Shown piece by piece: positions 36,976 through 46,077 of a stretch of 64,000 bases of DNA. Within the stretch, counting starts at the first letter, position 1. Every line of letters begins with the position of its first letter. The notes beneath the pieces are model-generated. The model made no database searches, had not been told where the DNA came from, and saw only the letters and a program-made list of their open reading frames with translations. Position numbers and translations under genes: made by a program. This stretch comes from JBOFZL01 sp051655155. Its GTDB lineage: Bacteria; Bacillota; Clostridia; Peptostreptococcales; Filifactoraceae. The stretch lies in assembly GCA_051655155.1 (NCBI GenBank), contig JBOFZL010000029.1, forward strand, positions 1-64,000. Reading direction: 5' to 3'.

Positions 36976-37647
36976 ATGAAGGGACGACTGGTAATAATCA
37001 CAGGACATTATGGAAGTGGGAAGACGGAATTCGCAGTAAATCTTGCAATTAACCTGCGTAAAGATTATGAAAAAGTGTCTATTTCTGATTTAGACATTGT
37101 AAATCCTTATTTTAGATCAAGGGAAAGATTAGCATTATTTGAAGATAAGGGTATTAAGGTTTATGACAGTAGTTTAAGAGGCATGAACGTGGATGTTCCG
37201 GCAATTTCTTCGTCTATTTTAACTGCGGTGCAGGATAAAAGTTATATTTCTGTTATTGATGTAGGTGGAGATCCGGTGGGTGCTAGAGTTTTACAGCAGT
37301 TTAAATCGGGGATTGAAACTCAAGAATATGAAATGTGGTTTGTTATAAATAGAAATAGGCCAGAAACTTCAGATGTTAAATTGGTGGAGGATTATATAAT
37401 GGCTATAGAAGAAGCTTCAGGTCTTAAGGTTACAGGACTCATAAACAATACACATCTTTTAAAAGCAACAACGGTTCAGGACATAACAGAGGGGGCAAAG
37501 CTTTGTGATGAGGTTTCTAAGAAAATGAAAATACCTGTTATTTATCATAGTGCTATAGAATCTATAGCCAATGAGATAACAGATATAAATATAAAAAATA
37601 AAATTTATCCACTTTACTTATATATGCGTGAGCAGTGGATGAGCTAA
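36976..37647 (+). CDS. P-loop ATPase (MinD/ParA-like) beside the oxidoreductase operon
   Basis: A 223-residue protein with a Walker A variant at the N-terminus (ITGHYGSGKTEFAVNLA, about 8-24), SDLDIVNPYFRSRE (switch-like, about 39-52) and DVGGDPVGARVL (about 95-106). It resembles SIMIBI-type ATPases found near 2-oxoacid ferredoxin oxidoreductases. It may help assemble or load a metal centre, but this is inference. AGGAG-type site before the ATG. It starts the likely operon, ending 16 bases before the ferredoxin subunit. Confidence 0.75.
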   Translation: MKGRLVIITGHYGSGKTEFAVNLAINLRKDYEKVSISDLDIVNPYFRSRERLALFEDKGIKVYDSSLRGMNVDVPAISSSILTAVQDKSYISVIDVGGDPVGARVLQQFKSGIETQEYEMWFVINRNRPETSDVKLVEDYIMAIEEASGLKVTGLINNTHLLKATTVQDITEGAKLCDEVSKKMKIPVIYHSAIESIANEITDINIKNKIYPLYLYMREQWMS

Positions 37648-37663
37648 AAACAGGAGGTTAAAA

Positions 37664-37879
37664 ATGGCAAAGGGAAAGGTAACATTTATTCAAGATTTAT
37701 GTAAAGGTTGCGGACTTTGTGTATCCGTGTGCCCAAAAAAAATCATTGGTTTTAACCAAGAAGTTATCAATAAAAAAGGTTATACACCTGCCTATATTGC
37801 AAACATGGATGAATGTATTGCTTGTGGTAATTGTGCAATCATGTGTCCAGATTCAGTAATTAAAGTAGAGAAAGACTAA
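37664..37879 (+). CDS. vorD: 2-oxoacid:ferredoxin oxidoreductase, ferredoxin (delta) subunit
   Basis: A 71-residue ferredoxin with two 4Fe-4S motifs: CKGCGLCVSVCP (about 14-25) and CIACGNCAIMCP (about 49-60). It passes electrons from the TPP centre to external ferredoxin. AGGAGG precedes the ATG. The gene order delta-alpha-beta-gamma matches vor and kor operons. Confidence 0.92.
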   Translation: MAKGKVTFIQDLCKGCGLCVSVCPKKIIGFNQEVINKKGYTPAYIANMDECIACGNCAIMCPDSVIKVEKD

Positions 37880-37905
37880 ATTAATTAAAATTGGAGGAGA
37901 AAACA

Positions 37906-38967
37906 ATGGCAAAGGTATTAATGAAGGGTAATGAAGCGATAGGAGCAGCAGCTATTAAAGCTGGATGTAAATATTTCTTTGGTTATCCAATAACACCACA
38001 AAATGAGCTTCCTGAGTATATGTCAGCAGAGCTACCTAAAATTGGTGGAGTTTTTGTTCAAGCAGAAAGTGAAGTTGCAGCGATTAATATGATATATGGA
38101 GCAGCTGGATGTGGCGAAAGATGTATGACTTCATCTTCAAGCCCAGGTATGTCTCTTAAACAAGAGGGAATTACTTATATAGCAGGAGCAGAGCTACCAT
38201 GCGTTATTGTTTCAATTATGAGAGCGGGTCCTGGACTAGGTGGAATTCAACCATCTCAGTCCGACTATTATCAAGCGACACGTGGAGGAGGAAATGGTGA
38301 TTATAGACATTTAGTTTATGCACCTGCTTCAATTCAAGAAACAGTTGATTATGTTCAAGAAGCCTTTGATAAGGCAGATCAATATAGAATACCAGTTATT
38401 GTACTTGCAGATGGTATGATAGGTCAGATGATGGAGGCTGTAGAATTTAAAGACAGACCCAAAGTAGAGCTTCCAGAAAAAACATGGGCGACCACAGGTA
38501 CAAAAGGAAAGAGAAAACCAAATATAATAAACTCGCTTTATTTAAAGCCAGAAGTATTAGAGGAACATAATATACACCTTCAAGCTAAGTATGATGAAAT
38601 TACAGCAAAAGAAGTTTTATTCGAGTCAGTAGGGGTTGAAGATGCAGATGTGGTTTGCGTTGCTTACGGAACTACTTCAAGAATTGTAAAGAATGCTATT
38701 GAAGTTTGCAGAGAAAAAGGTATAAAAGTTGGTATTATAAGACCGATAACACTTTGGCCTTATCCTTTCGAGGCTTTTGATAAGGTGAATCCTAAGTGTA
38801 AAGGGCTACTTACTGTAGAAATGTCTATGGGGCAGATGGTAGATGATGTTAAGATAGCTTCTGCTGGAAGATGGCCAGTACACTTTACAGGTAGAGCTGG
38901 AGGTATGATACCAACTCCAGATAATATTATTGAAGCGATTGAAAAAATAGCAGGAGGTGCAAAATAA
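37906..38967 (+). CDS. vorB: 2-oxoacid:ferredoxin oxidoreductase alpha subunit (VorB/KorA type)
   Basis: A 353-residue subunit with the pyrimidine-binding and core domain of the TPP-dependent oxidoreductases. It has YPITPQNELPEYM (about 26-38), SSPGMSLKQEG, and the sequence GGNGDYRHLVYAPASIQE (about 130-147). The C-terminal part has the transketolase-like domain II (VAYGTTSRIVKNAI). It most likely oxidises branched-chain oxoacids to acyl-CoA, or runs in reverse; 2-oxoglutarate is the alternative. I use the ATG at 37906, because GGAGG lies between it and the earlier TTG at 37891. Confidence 0.88.
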   Translation: MAKVLMKGNEAIGAAAIKAGCKYFFGYPITPQNELPEYMSAELPKIGGVFVQAESEVAAINMIYGAAGCGERCMTSSSSPGMSLKQEGITYIAGAELPCVIVSIMRAGPGLGGIQPSQSDYYQATRGGGNGDYRHLVYAPASIQETVDYVQEAFDKADQYRIPVIVLADGMIGQMMEAVEFKDRPKVELPEKTWATTGTKGKRKPNIINSLYLKPEVLEEHNIHLQAKYDEITAKEVLFESVGVEDADVVCVAYGTTSRIVKNAIEVCREKGIKVGIIRPITLWPYPFEAFDKVNPKCKGLLTVEMSMGQMVDDVKIASAGRWPVHFTGRAGGMIPTPDNIIEAIEKIAGGAK

Positions 38968-39713
38968 TGACTGTAGTATATGAAAAAACTCAAGGACTTA
39001 CAGATGCAGTATTTCATTATTGTCCGGGTTGTACCCATGGTGTAATTCATAAAATTATTGGCGAAGTGCTTGTAGAACTAGGTGTTTTAGGAGAGGCTAT
39101 TGGAGTAGCTCCAGTCGGTTGTGCAGTATTGGCTTATGATTATTTCAACTGTGATATGCAAGAAGCAGCACATGGAAGAGCTCCAGCAACTGCAACAGGG
39201 ATAAAAAGAGTAAGACCTAATTCTGTTGTATTCACATATCAAGGCGATGGAGACCTAGCTTCTATAGGATCAGGCGAGATTGTTCAAGTTGCACATAGAG
39301 CAGAAAAAGTAACCACGATATTTGTAAATAATGGAATTTATGGAATGACTGGAGGACAGATGGCGCCAACTACCCTTATAGGACAAAAGGCAACTACTGC
39401 TCCAGAAGGAAGAAGCGAGGCTGAATCAGGTAAACCTATAAGAATAGCAGAGATGCTTGCAACTATTGATGGAGCAAAATTTGTTGAAAGAGTAGCAGTA
39501 AATACTCCTGCAAACGTAAGAAAGGCTAAAAAGGCTATAAAGAGAGCTTTTGAATGTCAATTGAGAGGAGAAGGGTTTGCAATTGTTGAAATTCTGTCCA
39601 CTTGTCCTACAAACTGGGGGAAAACTCCTGTAGATTCACTTTCTTGGGTAGAGGAAAAGATGATTCCTTACTATCCACTTGGAAACTTGAGAGATTTCGA
39701 AGGAGGAAAATAA
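38967..39713 (+). CDS. vorA: 2-oxoacid:ferredoxin oxidoreductase beta subunit (TPP-binding)
   Basis: The 248-residue TPP-binding subunit: YCPGCTHGVIHKIIGE at the N-terminus (about 17-32), the diphosphate motif GDGDLASIG (about 92-100) and NNGIYGMTGGQMAPTT (about 122-137). The last motif is typical of this family. The start overlaps the vorB stop by one base. It forms the active site with the alpha subunit. Confidence 0.92.
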   Translation: MTVVYEKTQGLTDAVFHYCPGCTHGVIHKIIGEVLVELGVLGEAIGVAPVGCAVLAYDYFNCDMQEAAHGRAPATATGIKRVRPNSVVFTYQGDGDLASIGSGEIVQVAHRAEKVTTIFVNNGIYGMTGGQMAPTTLIGQKATTAPEGRSEAESGKPIRIAEMLATIDGAKFVERVAVNTPANVRKAKKAIKRAFECQLRGEGFAIVEILSTCPTNWGKTPVDSLSWVEEKMIPYYPLGNLRDFEGGK

Positions 39714-39714
39714 G

Positions 39715-40257
39715 ATGAATGAAAAAGTTATAATGGCAGGATTTGGTGGACAAGGAGTAATGTCCATTGGAAAAATGTTAGCTTATGCAGGAATGTTGGA
39801 TGGAAAAGAGGTTAGTTGGCTACCGTCATATGGACCAGAAATGCGTGGAGGAACAGCAAACTGTGCTGTTATGGTATCGGAACACCAAATTGGTTCGCCG
39901 GTAATCACTAATGATGCAACTTCAGCCATAATAATGAACTTACCTTCATTAGATAAGTTTGAAAATGATGTTGTTTCCGGTGGAACACTTATTATAAACT
40001 CCTCATTGATAACTCAGAAACCATCTAGAACAGATGTTAAAGCTGTATATGTACCTGCTAATGAAATTGCTATGGAATTAGGCAATCCTAAAGTTGCTAA
40101 CATAGTTATGCTAGGTGCATACTTGGAGCTTTCCAAATGTGTAACTATTGAAACAACCTTAAAAGCATTTTTAAAGGTGTTTGGAGAGAATAAAGTTAAA
40201 TTCTTAGATATAAATAAAGCTGCATTGGAAAAAGGTGCAGAGGCTGCAAGAGCTTAA
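39715..40257 (+). CDS. vorC: 2-oxoacid:ferredoxin oxidoreductase gamma subunit
   Basis: A 180-residue gamma-domain subunit. The start MAGFGGQGVMSIGKML is the family hallmark, with LPSYGPEMRGGTANCAVMVS at about 38-57. It completes the four-subunit enzyme. It begins one base after the beta subunit stop. A strong terminator follows. Confidence 0.92.
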   Translation: MNEKVIMAGFGGQGVMSIGKMLAYAGMLDGKEVSWLPSYGPEMRGGTANCAVMVSEHQIGSPVITNDATSAIIMNLPSLDKFENDVVSGGTLIINSSLITQKPSRTDVKAVYVPANEIAMELGNPKVANIVMLGAYLELSKCVTIETTLKAFLKVFGENKVKFLDINKAALEKGAEAARA

Positions 40258-40281
40258 ATAATAAATTATAATAAAATCAAA

Positions 40282-40323
40282 ATAATAAAATGGTATAGCA
40301 ATCTAGCTATACCATTTTATTAT
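40282..40323. terminator. Bidirectional terminator
   Basis: A perfect 18-bp stem (40282-40299 with 40306-40323) with a 6-base loop; A and T tracts on both sides. It lies between the vor-type operon and the convergent nrd genes. Confidence 0.92.
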
Positions 40324-40334
40324 AAATACAAAAT

Positions 40335-40844
40335 TTAATCGATTGATTTTAAGGCCATTATTCCTGTTGCAAAACTTTCTTCCAAATCGATAATTCTCTG
40401 GTTATAAGAGCCTCTAAAGGTAAGTTCTAAACTTCTTTGTTCTAAGATGAAAGGTCCATCAATAAGGACTTGGGATAGTTTCAAAAGCTTAATTTCTGGG
40501 CTGTTTTGGGGAAGCTTAAGAAGTTCATCAAAGGTATATCCTGTATATATCCAAATATTCAAACCAAGATTTCTTACTTCTTGGGCAAGAGGAAGTAGTT
40601 TTTCAGCATGGGCTAAAGGTTCACCACCAGACAGGGTTAATCCTGAGAGCATTGGATTGGCCTTAATTTCTTCCAAGAGTACTTGAATTTCATATTCTGC
40701 ACCCTCATTAAAATCATGACTTTCAGGATTATGGCAACCTTTACAGTTATGTGGGCAACCTTGCGTGAAAATCACATATCTAAAACCTGTACCATCAACT
40801 ATTGAACCATTAATTTTACCAAATAATTTAAGTTTAGATTTCAT
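40335..40844 (-). CDS. nrdG: Anaerobic ribonucleotide reductase activating protein
   Basis: A 169-residue radical SAM enzyme that creates the glycyl radical on NrdD. The cluster motif is QGCPHNCKGCHNP (CxxxCxxC, about 28-40), then LSGGEPLAHAE (about 73-83). The preferred start is the ATG at 40844, overlapping the end of nrdD by 11 bases, with AAAAGGA upstream; a longer frame to 40904 would lie wholly inside nrdD. Confidence 0.93.
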   Translation of the reverse strand: MKSKLKLFGKINGSIVDGTGFRYVIFTQGCPHNCKGCHNPESHDFNEGAEYEIQVLLEEIKANPMLSGLTLSGGEPLAHAEKLLPLAQEVRNLGLNIWIYTGYTFDELLKLPQNSPEIKLLKLSQVLIDGPFILEQRSLELTFRGSYNQRIIDLEESFATGIMALKSID

Positions 40845-43146
40845 GTTTAACTCTATCCTTTTCCTCTGAGCGTTTTGCATTATTAAATCTATTAACAGTA
40901 CCAACTAAATAACCGGTTATTCTCCTTATTCTATGAAATTCATGTTGTGTTTCAGTTCTTCCACAACGTGGGCATACATCTCCGATTATCCCGTTATAAC
41001 CACAAAGAGGATCTCTGTCTACAGGATGGTTAATAGAACCATAGCCTATACCTGCATCATACATGGTTCTTATAATGGTTTCGAAAGCTTCAAGATTTTT
41101 AGAAGGATCAGCGTCTAACTCTACATAAGTTATATGACCAGCATTAGTTAAGGGGTGATAAGGTGCTTCAAGATTGATCTTATCATATGCATTAATATTG
41201 TAATATACAGGTATATGAAAACTATTGGTATAATAATCTCTATCAGTTATACCTTTAATTTCCCCATATTTTTTACGATCAATATTAACGAAACGTCCTG
41301 ATAAACCTTCTGCTGGAGTGGCTAAAAGTGAATAGTTCATTTTCGTCTCTTTTGCCAGTTTATCCATTCTATTTCTCATATGTCCTATTATTTTTAAACC
41401 AAGTTCTTGAGCTTCTAAACTTTCTCCATGATGAACACCAATTAGAGCTTTTAAAGTTTCGGCTAAACCAATAAAACCCACAGATAAGGTACCATGCTTT
41501 AGCACCTCTTCAACAGTATCATCATAATTTAATTTTTCGCTATCTATCCAAACTCCTTGACCCATTAAAAAAGGGTAGTTGTAAACCTTTTTTTGAGATT
41601 GGATTTTAAGTCTATCTTGAAGTTGTTCTACTACAAGATCTATTTTTTTATCCAAAGAGTTGAAAAATTTATCAAGGTCTTTATTGGCTTCTAAGGCTAA
41701 TCTTGGAAGATTAATAGAAGTAAAGGATAAATTTCCTCTACCATTAGACACTGACTTTTCTGCATCGTGAACATTGGATATAACCCTCGTTCTACACCCC
41801 ATATAAGCTATTTCTGTTTCAGGCTGTCCTTCTTTATAGAACTGTGCATTAAAAGGAGCATCTTGAAAAGCAAAATTAGGGAAAAGTCTTTTTGAACTTA
41901 CTCTACAAGCCAGTTTAAACATGTCATAATTAGGGTCATGCTTGTCATAATTAACTCCTTTTTTAACTCTAAATATTTGAATAGGAAAAATAGGAGTTTC
42001 TCCTTGGCCTAATCCTGATTCTGTGGCTAAGAGTAAATTTTTAACTGCCATCTTAGCTTCTAAACAGGTATCTAAACCATAGTTTATGGATGAAAATGGA
42101 GTTTGAGCTCCAGCACGAGAATGCATAGTGTTAAGATTATGAATAAAAGCTTCCATAGCTTGATAAGTATTTTTATCAGTTTGCATATAACTTATATCTC
42201 TAACCTTATCTTGGAGTTTAGAAATTATATCTAAGCTTATACCTTTATCTTGCAAATAAGCCTTTTCAGCCTCTTTATAAGACGTTTCATCAGAAAGTCT
42301 AGGTTCTAAATTTTTAGATTCCAAGTAAGTAAACATTTCTGTAGCAAGATTTTCATAATCATCATGATCTAATAATAAGGAAAGGGAATAGGCGAAGTTT
42401 GTTTTATATCGCTTAATATAGGTTTTTGCAACACCTTTTGCCATGGCATAGTCAAAGTTTACGATAGACTGTCCACCATGTTGATCATTTTGATTAGATT
42501 GAATAGCTATGCAAGCAAGAGCAGAATAACTCGCTATATCTTGTGGTTCTCTTAAAACCCCATGACCTGTGGAAAAACCATTTTTGAAAAGTTTTATAAG
42601 GTCAATCTGACAACAAGTAGTGGTAAGGGTATAAAAGTCCATGTCATGAATATGAATATCCCCATTTCTATGGGCTTCAGCATGTTCTGGACGTATAACA
42701 AACATCTGATAGAACTGTTTTGCACCTTCAGAACCATACTTTAACATAGTACCCATTGCAGTATCACCATCAATATTAGCATTTTCTCTTTTAATATCTG
42801 AATCGCTGGCATCACTAAAGGTTACATCCTGATAGATTTGCATTAACTTACTGTTCATATCCCGATATCTACTTCTCTCACTACGATAAAGTATATACGC
42901 CTTAGCAGCCTCAGCATAACCTTTTTCAATTAGAGTTTTTTCTACAATATCTTGAATTTCCTCTACTGTAGGTTGAAGCTTATTTTCCGTAACTAGATGG
43001 TTTTCTACTACTTCAGCAAGTGCCATACATACAGAATTTGCTTTAGTTTCATTAATAGCTTCAAAAGATTTTTTTATTGCGTTACTAATTTTTGTTATGT
43101 CAAATTCTAAAGTTCGGTTATCTCTTTTAAGAATAGTTTTTATCAT
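40834..43146 (-). CDS. nrdD: Anaerobic (class III) ribonucleoside-triphosphate reductase
   Basis: Makes deoxyribonucleotides without oxygen. The 770-residue protein has an N-terminal ATP-cone (about 1-95), the catalytic barrel (active-site Cys region and HIHDMDFYTLTTTCCQ near 160-175) and, at the C-terminus, zinc-type cysteines (DPLCGYN and VCPRCGRTE). The glycyl-radical block is RRITGYLVGTVNRFNNAKR. The usual radical motif is RVCGYLG, so RITGYLV is a variant. I start at the ATG at 43146, since AAGGAG lies between it and an upstream in-frame ATG (43164). Two NrdR-like boxes lie upstream. Confidence 0.94.
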   Translation of the reverse strand: MIKTILKRDNRTLEFDITKISNAIKKSFEAINETKANSVCMALAEVVENHLVTENKLQPTVEEIQDIVEKTLIEKGYAEAAKAYILYRSERSRYRDMNSKLMQIYQDVTFSDASDSDIKRENANIDGDTAMGTMLKYGSEGAKQFYQMFVIRPEHAEAHRNGDIHIHDMDFYTLTTTCCQIDLIKLFKNGFSTGHGVLREPQDIASYSALACIAIQSNQNDQHGGQSIVNFDYAMAKGVAKTYIKRYKTNFAYSLSLLLDHDDYENLATEMFTYLESKNLEPRLSDETSYKEAEKAYLQDKGISLDIISKLQDKVRDISYMQTDKNTYQAMEAFIHNLNTMHSRAGAQTPFSSINYGLDTCLEAKMAVKNLLLATESGLGQGETPIFPIQIFRVKKGVNYDKHDPNYDMFKLACRVSSKRLFPNFAFQDAPFNAQFYKEGQPETEIAYMGCRTRVISNVHDAEKSVSNGRGNLSFTSINLPRLALEANKDLDKFFNSLDKKIDLVVEQLQDRLKIQSQKKVYNYPFLMGQGVWIDSEKLNYDDTVEEVLKHGTLSVGFIGLAETLKALIGVHHGESLEAQELGLKIIGHMRNRMDKLAKETKMNYSLLATPAEGLSGRFVNIDRKKYGEIKGITDRDYYTNSFHIPVYYNINAYDKINLEAPYHPLTNAGHITYVELDADPSKNLEAFETIIRTMYDAGIGYGSINHPVDRDPLCGYNGIIGDVCPRCGRTETQHEFHRIRRITGYLVGTVNRFNNAKRSEEKDRVKHEI

Positions 43147-43158
43147 AAGTAGCTCCTT

Positions 43159-43206
43159 ATACAATATATAGAATAAATAGCTTGATTAATATACTATATA
43201 TTGTAT
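43159..43206 (-). promoter_or_regulatory. Pair of NrdR-box-like sites upstream of nrdD
   Basis: ATACAATATATAGAAT (43159-43174) and ATACTATATATTGTAT (43191-43206) both resemble the known NrdR consensus ACACWATATATWGTGT. Their centres are 32 bases apart, about three helical turns, as is usual for NrdR box pairs. They suggest repression of nrdDG by the ATP/dATP-sensing NrdR. The rest of 43147-43459 holds the divergent nrdD and katA promoters and the PerR-like site. Confidence 0.65.
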
Positions 43207-43361
43207 ATTAAAAGGTTTATTTTTGTCAATGGGAAAATATAAAGTTGTATATACAGGTATTATGATAAGTAAAATTCAGACAAATATTGTAAAAAGGTAA
43301 GTAGTATAGGTACTATATATAAGTAGATTATCATGATTAAACTTAAAAATAAAAATAATAA

Positions 43362-43376
43362 GAATAATTATTATTT
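43362..43376. promoter_or_regulatory. PerR-box-like palindrome before katA
   Basis: The core ATAATTATTAT (43364-43374) is a perfect 5-1-5 palindrome that fits the centre of the PerR consensus TTATAATNATTATAA (10 of 14 fixed positions over 43362-43376). It lies about 85 bases before the catalase start. In AT-rich DNA such a match can occur by chance. Confidence 0.45.
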
Positions 43377-43459
43377 TTATTTACAGAATTTAAAAATTAT
43401 GATAAAGTAATATATAATAAATATAAATACACTTTAAGTATAAAGAGGAGGTAAAAGTT

Positions 43460-44962
43460 ATGAGTGATTACAGAAAATTAACAAATGAGGTAGGAGCACC
43501 TATTGCAGATAATGAAAATGCTATAACGGCAGGTGTTCGTGGTCCAGTGGTAATGAGTGATGTGTGGTTAATGGAGAAGATGGCTCATTTTAATCGTGAA
43601 GTTATTCCTGAAAGACGTATGCATGCTAAGGGATGGGGAGCTTATGGAAAGTTTACAGTTACTCATGATATTTCTAAGTATACGAAGGCTAAAGTTTTAC
43701 AAAAGGGAAAAGAAACAGATGTATTTATAAGATTTTCTACAGTAGCGGGAGAGCGTGGAGCTGCTGATTGTGAAAGAGATATTCGTGGAGTGGCAGTTAA
43801 GTTTTACACAGAGGAAGGGAACTGGGACTTAGTAGGTAATAATACGCCTACATTTTTCATTAGAGATGTTCACAATTTTTCTGATTTAAATAGAGCTGTG
43901 AAGCGTGATCCAAGAACAGGTAGACGTTCTGCACAAAACAACTGGGATTTTTGGACTCTTTTACCTGAGTGTTTTCATCAGATTACGGTTGTAATGAGTG
44001 ATAGAGGTATTCCAGCTACATTTAGAAATATGCATTTCTTCGGTGAACATACCTTTTCTTTCTATAATGAAAGTAATGAACGTGTATGGTGTAAGTTCCA
44101 TTTTAAAACACAACAAGGTATAAAAAACCTGTCTAATGAAGAAGCTGCTCAGATAAATGGAATGGATAGAGAATATCATGGCAAGGATTTATATGAAGCT
44201 ATTGAAAAAGGAGACTTCCCCAAGTGGACTCTTTACGTTCAGATAATGACAGAGGAACAGGCGAAGAATCATTATGAAAACCCGTTTGATATAACAAAGA
44301 TTTGGAGACATAAAGAATTTCCTCTTATAGAAGTAGGTGTATTAGAGCTTAATAGAAATCCTGAGAACTATTTTGCTGAGGTTGAGCAATCAGCATTTAC
44401 TCCTGCTCACGTTGTTCCAGGTATTGGATTCAGTCCTGATAAATTTTTACAAGGCAGATTATTTTCTTATGGAGATGCACAACGTTATAGGTTAGGGGTA
44501 AATCATAACCATATACCTGTAAATAGGGCTAAAGTTGAAGTTAATGAATATCATAGAGATGGAGCTATGAGGGTTGACGGAAACTATGGTGGAACTCCAG
44601 CGTACTCACCTAATAGTGCTGGAATTTGGTCTGCCCAACCGGAAGTTATGGAACCGCCGTTAGATTTAGATGGTGCAATGTACCACTATGATCCAAAGGA
44701 TGATCCGACGGATGATTGTTTTCGTGCTGGTGGAGATTTATGGAGAATATTAACAGAAGATAAGAAAAAGATTTTAATAGATAACACAGCAGGAGATATA
44801 GCACCGTGTACTGAAAATATTAAGTATCGTCATGCAGTACATTGCTATTTAGCAGATAAAGAGTATGGCGAACGTTTTGCAGTTGCCGCAGGACTTGATC
44901 TTAGTAAAGTGATAGCTCTTTCCAAACTTGATAACAAAGATTTGATTCAGGCTACAATATAA
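43460..44962 (+). CDS. katA: Heme catalase (monofunctional)
   Basis: Breaks down hydrogen peroxide. The 500-residue protein is a clade 3-sized catalase. The distal His is in [16 protein letters not shown] (about 53-68), the Asn is in [11 protein letters not shown] (about 128-138), and the proximal heme Tyr is in [15 protein letters not shown] (about 331-345). The site AGAGGAGG is 8 bases before the ATG. It heads a likely three-gene operon with two membrane-protein genes. A decayed copy of its early part occurs at 59195-59374. Confidence 0.96.
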   Translation: MSDYRKLTNEVGAPIADNENAITAGVRGPVVMSDVWLMEKMAHFNREVIPERRMHAKGWGAYGKFTVTHDISKYTKAKVLQKGKETDVFIRFSTVAGERGAADCERDIRGVAVKFYTEEGNWDLVGNNTPTFFIRDVHNFSDLNRAVKRDPRTGRRSAQNNWDFWTLLPECFHQITVVMSDRGIPATFRNMHFFGEHTFSFYNESNERVWCKFHFKTQQGIKNLSNEEAAQINGMDREYHGKDLYEAIEKGDFPKWTLYVQIMTEEQAKNHYENPFDITKIWRHKEFPLIEVGVLELNRNPENYFAEVEQSAFTPAHVVPGIGFSPDKFLQGRLFSYGDAQRYRLGVNHNHIPVNRAKVEVNEYHRDGAMRVDGNYGGTPAYSPNSAGIWSAQPEVMEPPLDLDGAMYHYDPKDDPTDDCFRAGGDLWRILTEDKKKILIDNTAGDIAPCTENIKYRHAVHCYLADKEYGERFAVAAGLDLSKVIALSKLDNKDLIQATI

Positions 44963-44979
44963 AAAAGAGAGGTTATGTC

Positions 44980-45384
44980 ATGAGGTTTAAAACAGTAGTT
45001 AAATTGTCTATAGGCTTTGTGGCTCTACTCTTTGCAGCTATGGGGGTATTTTTACCAGTGTGGCCAACAACGCCGTTTGTAATGTTAGCGATAGGATGTT
45101 TTTCAAGTACACCAAAAATTCAATCGAAGATTTTAAAAATAAAGTTCTTTAAAGAGTACTATGAAAGTTATACCAATGGGAAAGGCATAAATAAGCTTAC
45201 CGTAAAATTTAGTTTAGCATTTTTATGGATTATGTTGGGATTTTCAGCAATAATGGTAAACAAGCCGTTTTTGTATGTTGTCCTCTTGACTATAGGGATA
45301 GTAGTGTCCTTGCATATTTTGTGGATAGCTAAGTCAAAAGAAGAGAGAAAATTTGTTTTAAGAAGGGTTTCCAATGAAGAATAG
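44980..45384 (+). CDS. DUF454 family (YbaN-like) membrane protein
   Basis: A 134-residue protein with four hydrophobic segments (about 8-25, 30-45, 72-92 and 95-115). It contains the DUF454 hallmark GVFLPVWPTTPFVMLAIGCF (about 22-41) and the short TPKIQSKIL block. Function unknown; the family is often seen beside oxygen- and heme-linked genes. It lies 18 bases after katA and overlaps the next gene by 11. Confidence 0.85.
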   Translation: MRFKTVVKLSIGFVALLFAAMGVFLPVWPTTPFVMLAIGCFSSTPKIQSKILKIKFFKEYYESYTNGKGINKLTVKFSLAFLWIMLGFSAIMVNKPFLYVVLLTIGIVVSLHILWIAKSKEERKFVLRRVSNEE

Positions 45385-46021
45385 ATCTCAAATGCCAGCA
45401 ATGGTTGAAGTTGTGTTTGATAGTACGTATTTAATATTAGCCACAGGTTTTGGCATATACTTTTTATTTCTTGGGGAAGAAAAGTTAATTAGAGCTTGGG
45501 GAGTCATGGCATTGACTCTAGCAATAGGTGACAGTTTTCACTTGGTACCGAGAATGGCAGCAGCTATAACGGGAAACTCAGAAAAATACAGGAGAGCCAT
45601 GGCTCTAGGCAAACTGTTAACGTCAATAACTATGACATTGTTCTATCTTTTGCTTTGGCATATAGGTCTATCCTTGTTTAATGTAGAATTTGCAATACTT
45701 ACAAAGTTAGTATACCTATTGGTAGCTATAAGGCTTATACTCTTGCTGTGTCCGCAAAATCAGTGGACCAGTGAGAACCCAAGTGTAAGCTGGGGTATAT
45801 ACAGGAACATTCCCTTCTTTATAGAAGGTATGATGGTGCTGGTGCTGTTTGCAAAGTATGGTACAGATGGACTAAGTGGGATGTGGATAGCCATACTTTT
45901 AAGCTTTGCCTTTTATATACCGGTGGTGCTTTGGGTTCACAAAAACTCAAAATTAGGTATGCTTATGCTACCAAAGACTATGGCATATGTTTGGATTATA
46001 CTTATGGGTTTGTCAATATAG
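45374..46021 (+). CDS. Conserved membrane protein, unknown function
   Basis: A 215-residue membrane protein with about six or seven hydrophobic segments and charged loops. It includes IGDSFHLVPRMAAAITG (about 52-68) with a His-Pro-Arg pattern, and SFAFYIPVVLWVHKNSKLGM near the end. No family name is known to me. Its operon with katA and DUF454 and its second, decayed copy beside a catalase fragment at 59379-59681 suggest a lasting link with peroxide or heme metabolism. Confidence 0.75.
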   Translation: MKNRSQMPAMVEVVFDSTYLILATGFGIYFLFLGEEKLIRAWGVMALTLAIGDSFHLVPRMAAAITGNSEKYRRAMALGKLLTSITMTLFYLLLWHIGLSLFNVEFAILTKLVYLLVAIRLILLLCPQNQWTSENPSVSWGIYRNIPFFIEGMMVLVLFAKYGTDGLSGMWIAILLSFAFYIPVVLWVHKNSKLGMLMLPKTMAYVWIILMGLSI

Positions 46022-46042
46022 TCTAAGTTTATTATTGATAGG

Positions 46043-46077
46043 AAAACAGCCTTAGAGGAAACTCGGGGCTGTTTTTT
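46043..46077 (+). terminator. Terminator of the katA operon
   Basis: AAAACAGCC (46043-46051) pairs with GGCTGTTTT (46067-46075), with an inner GAG/CTC pairing, then further T. Confidence 0.85.
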
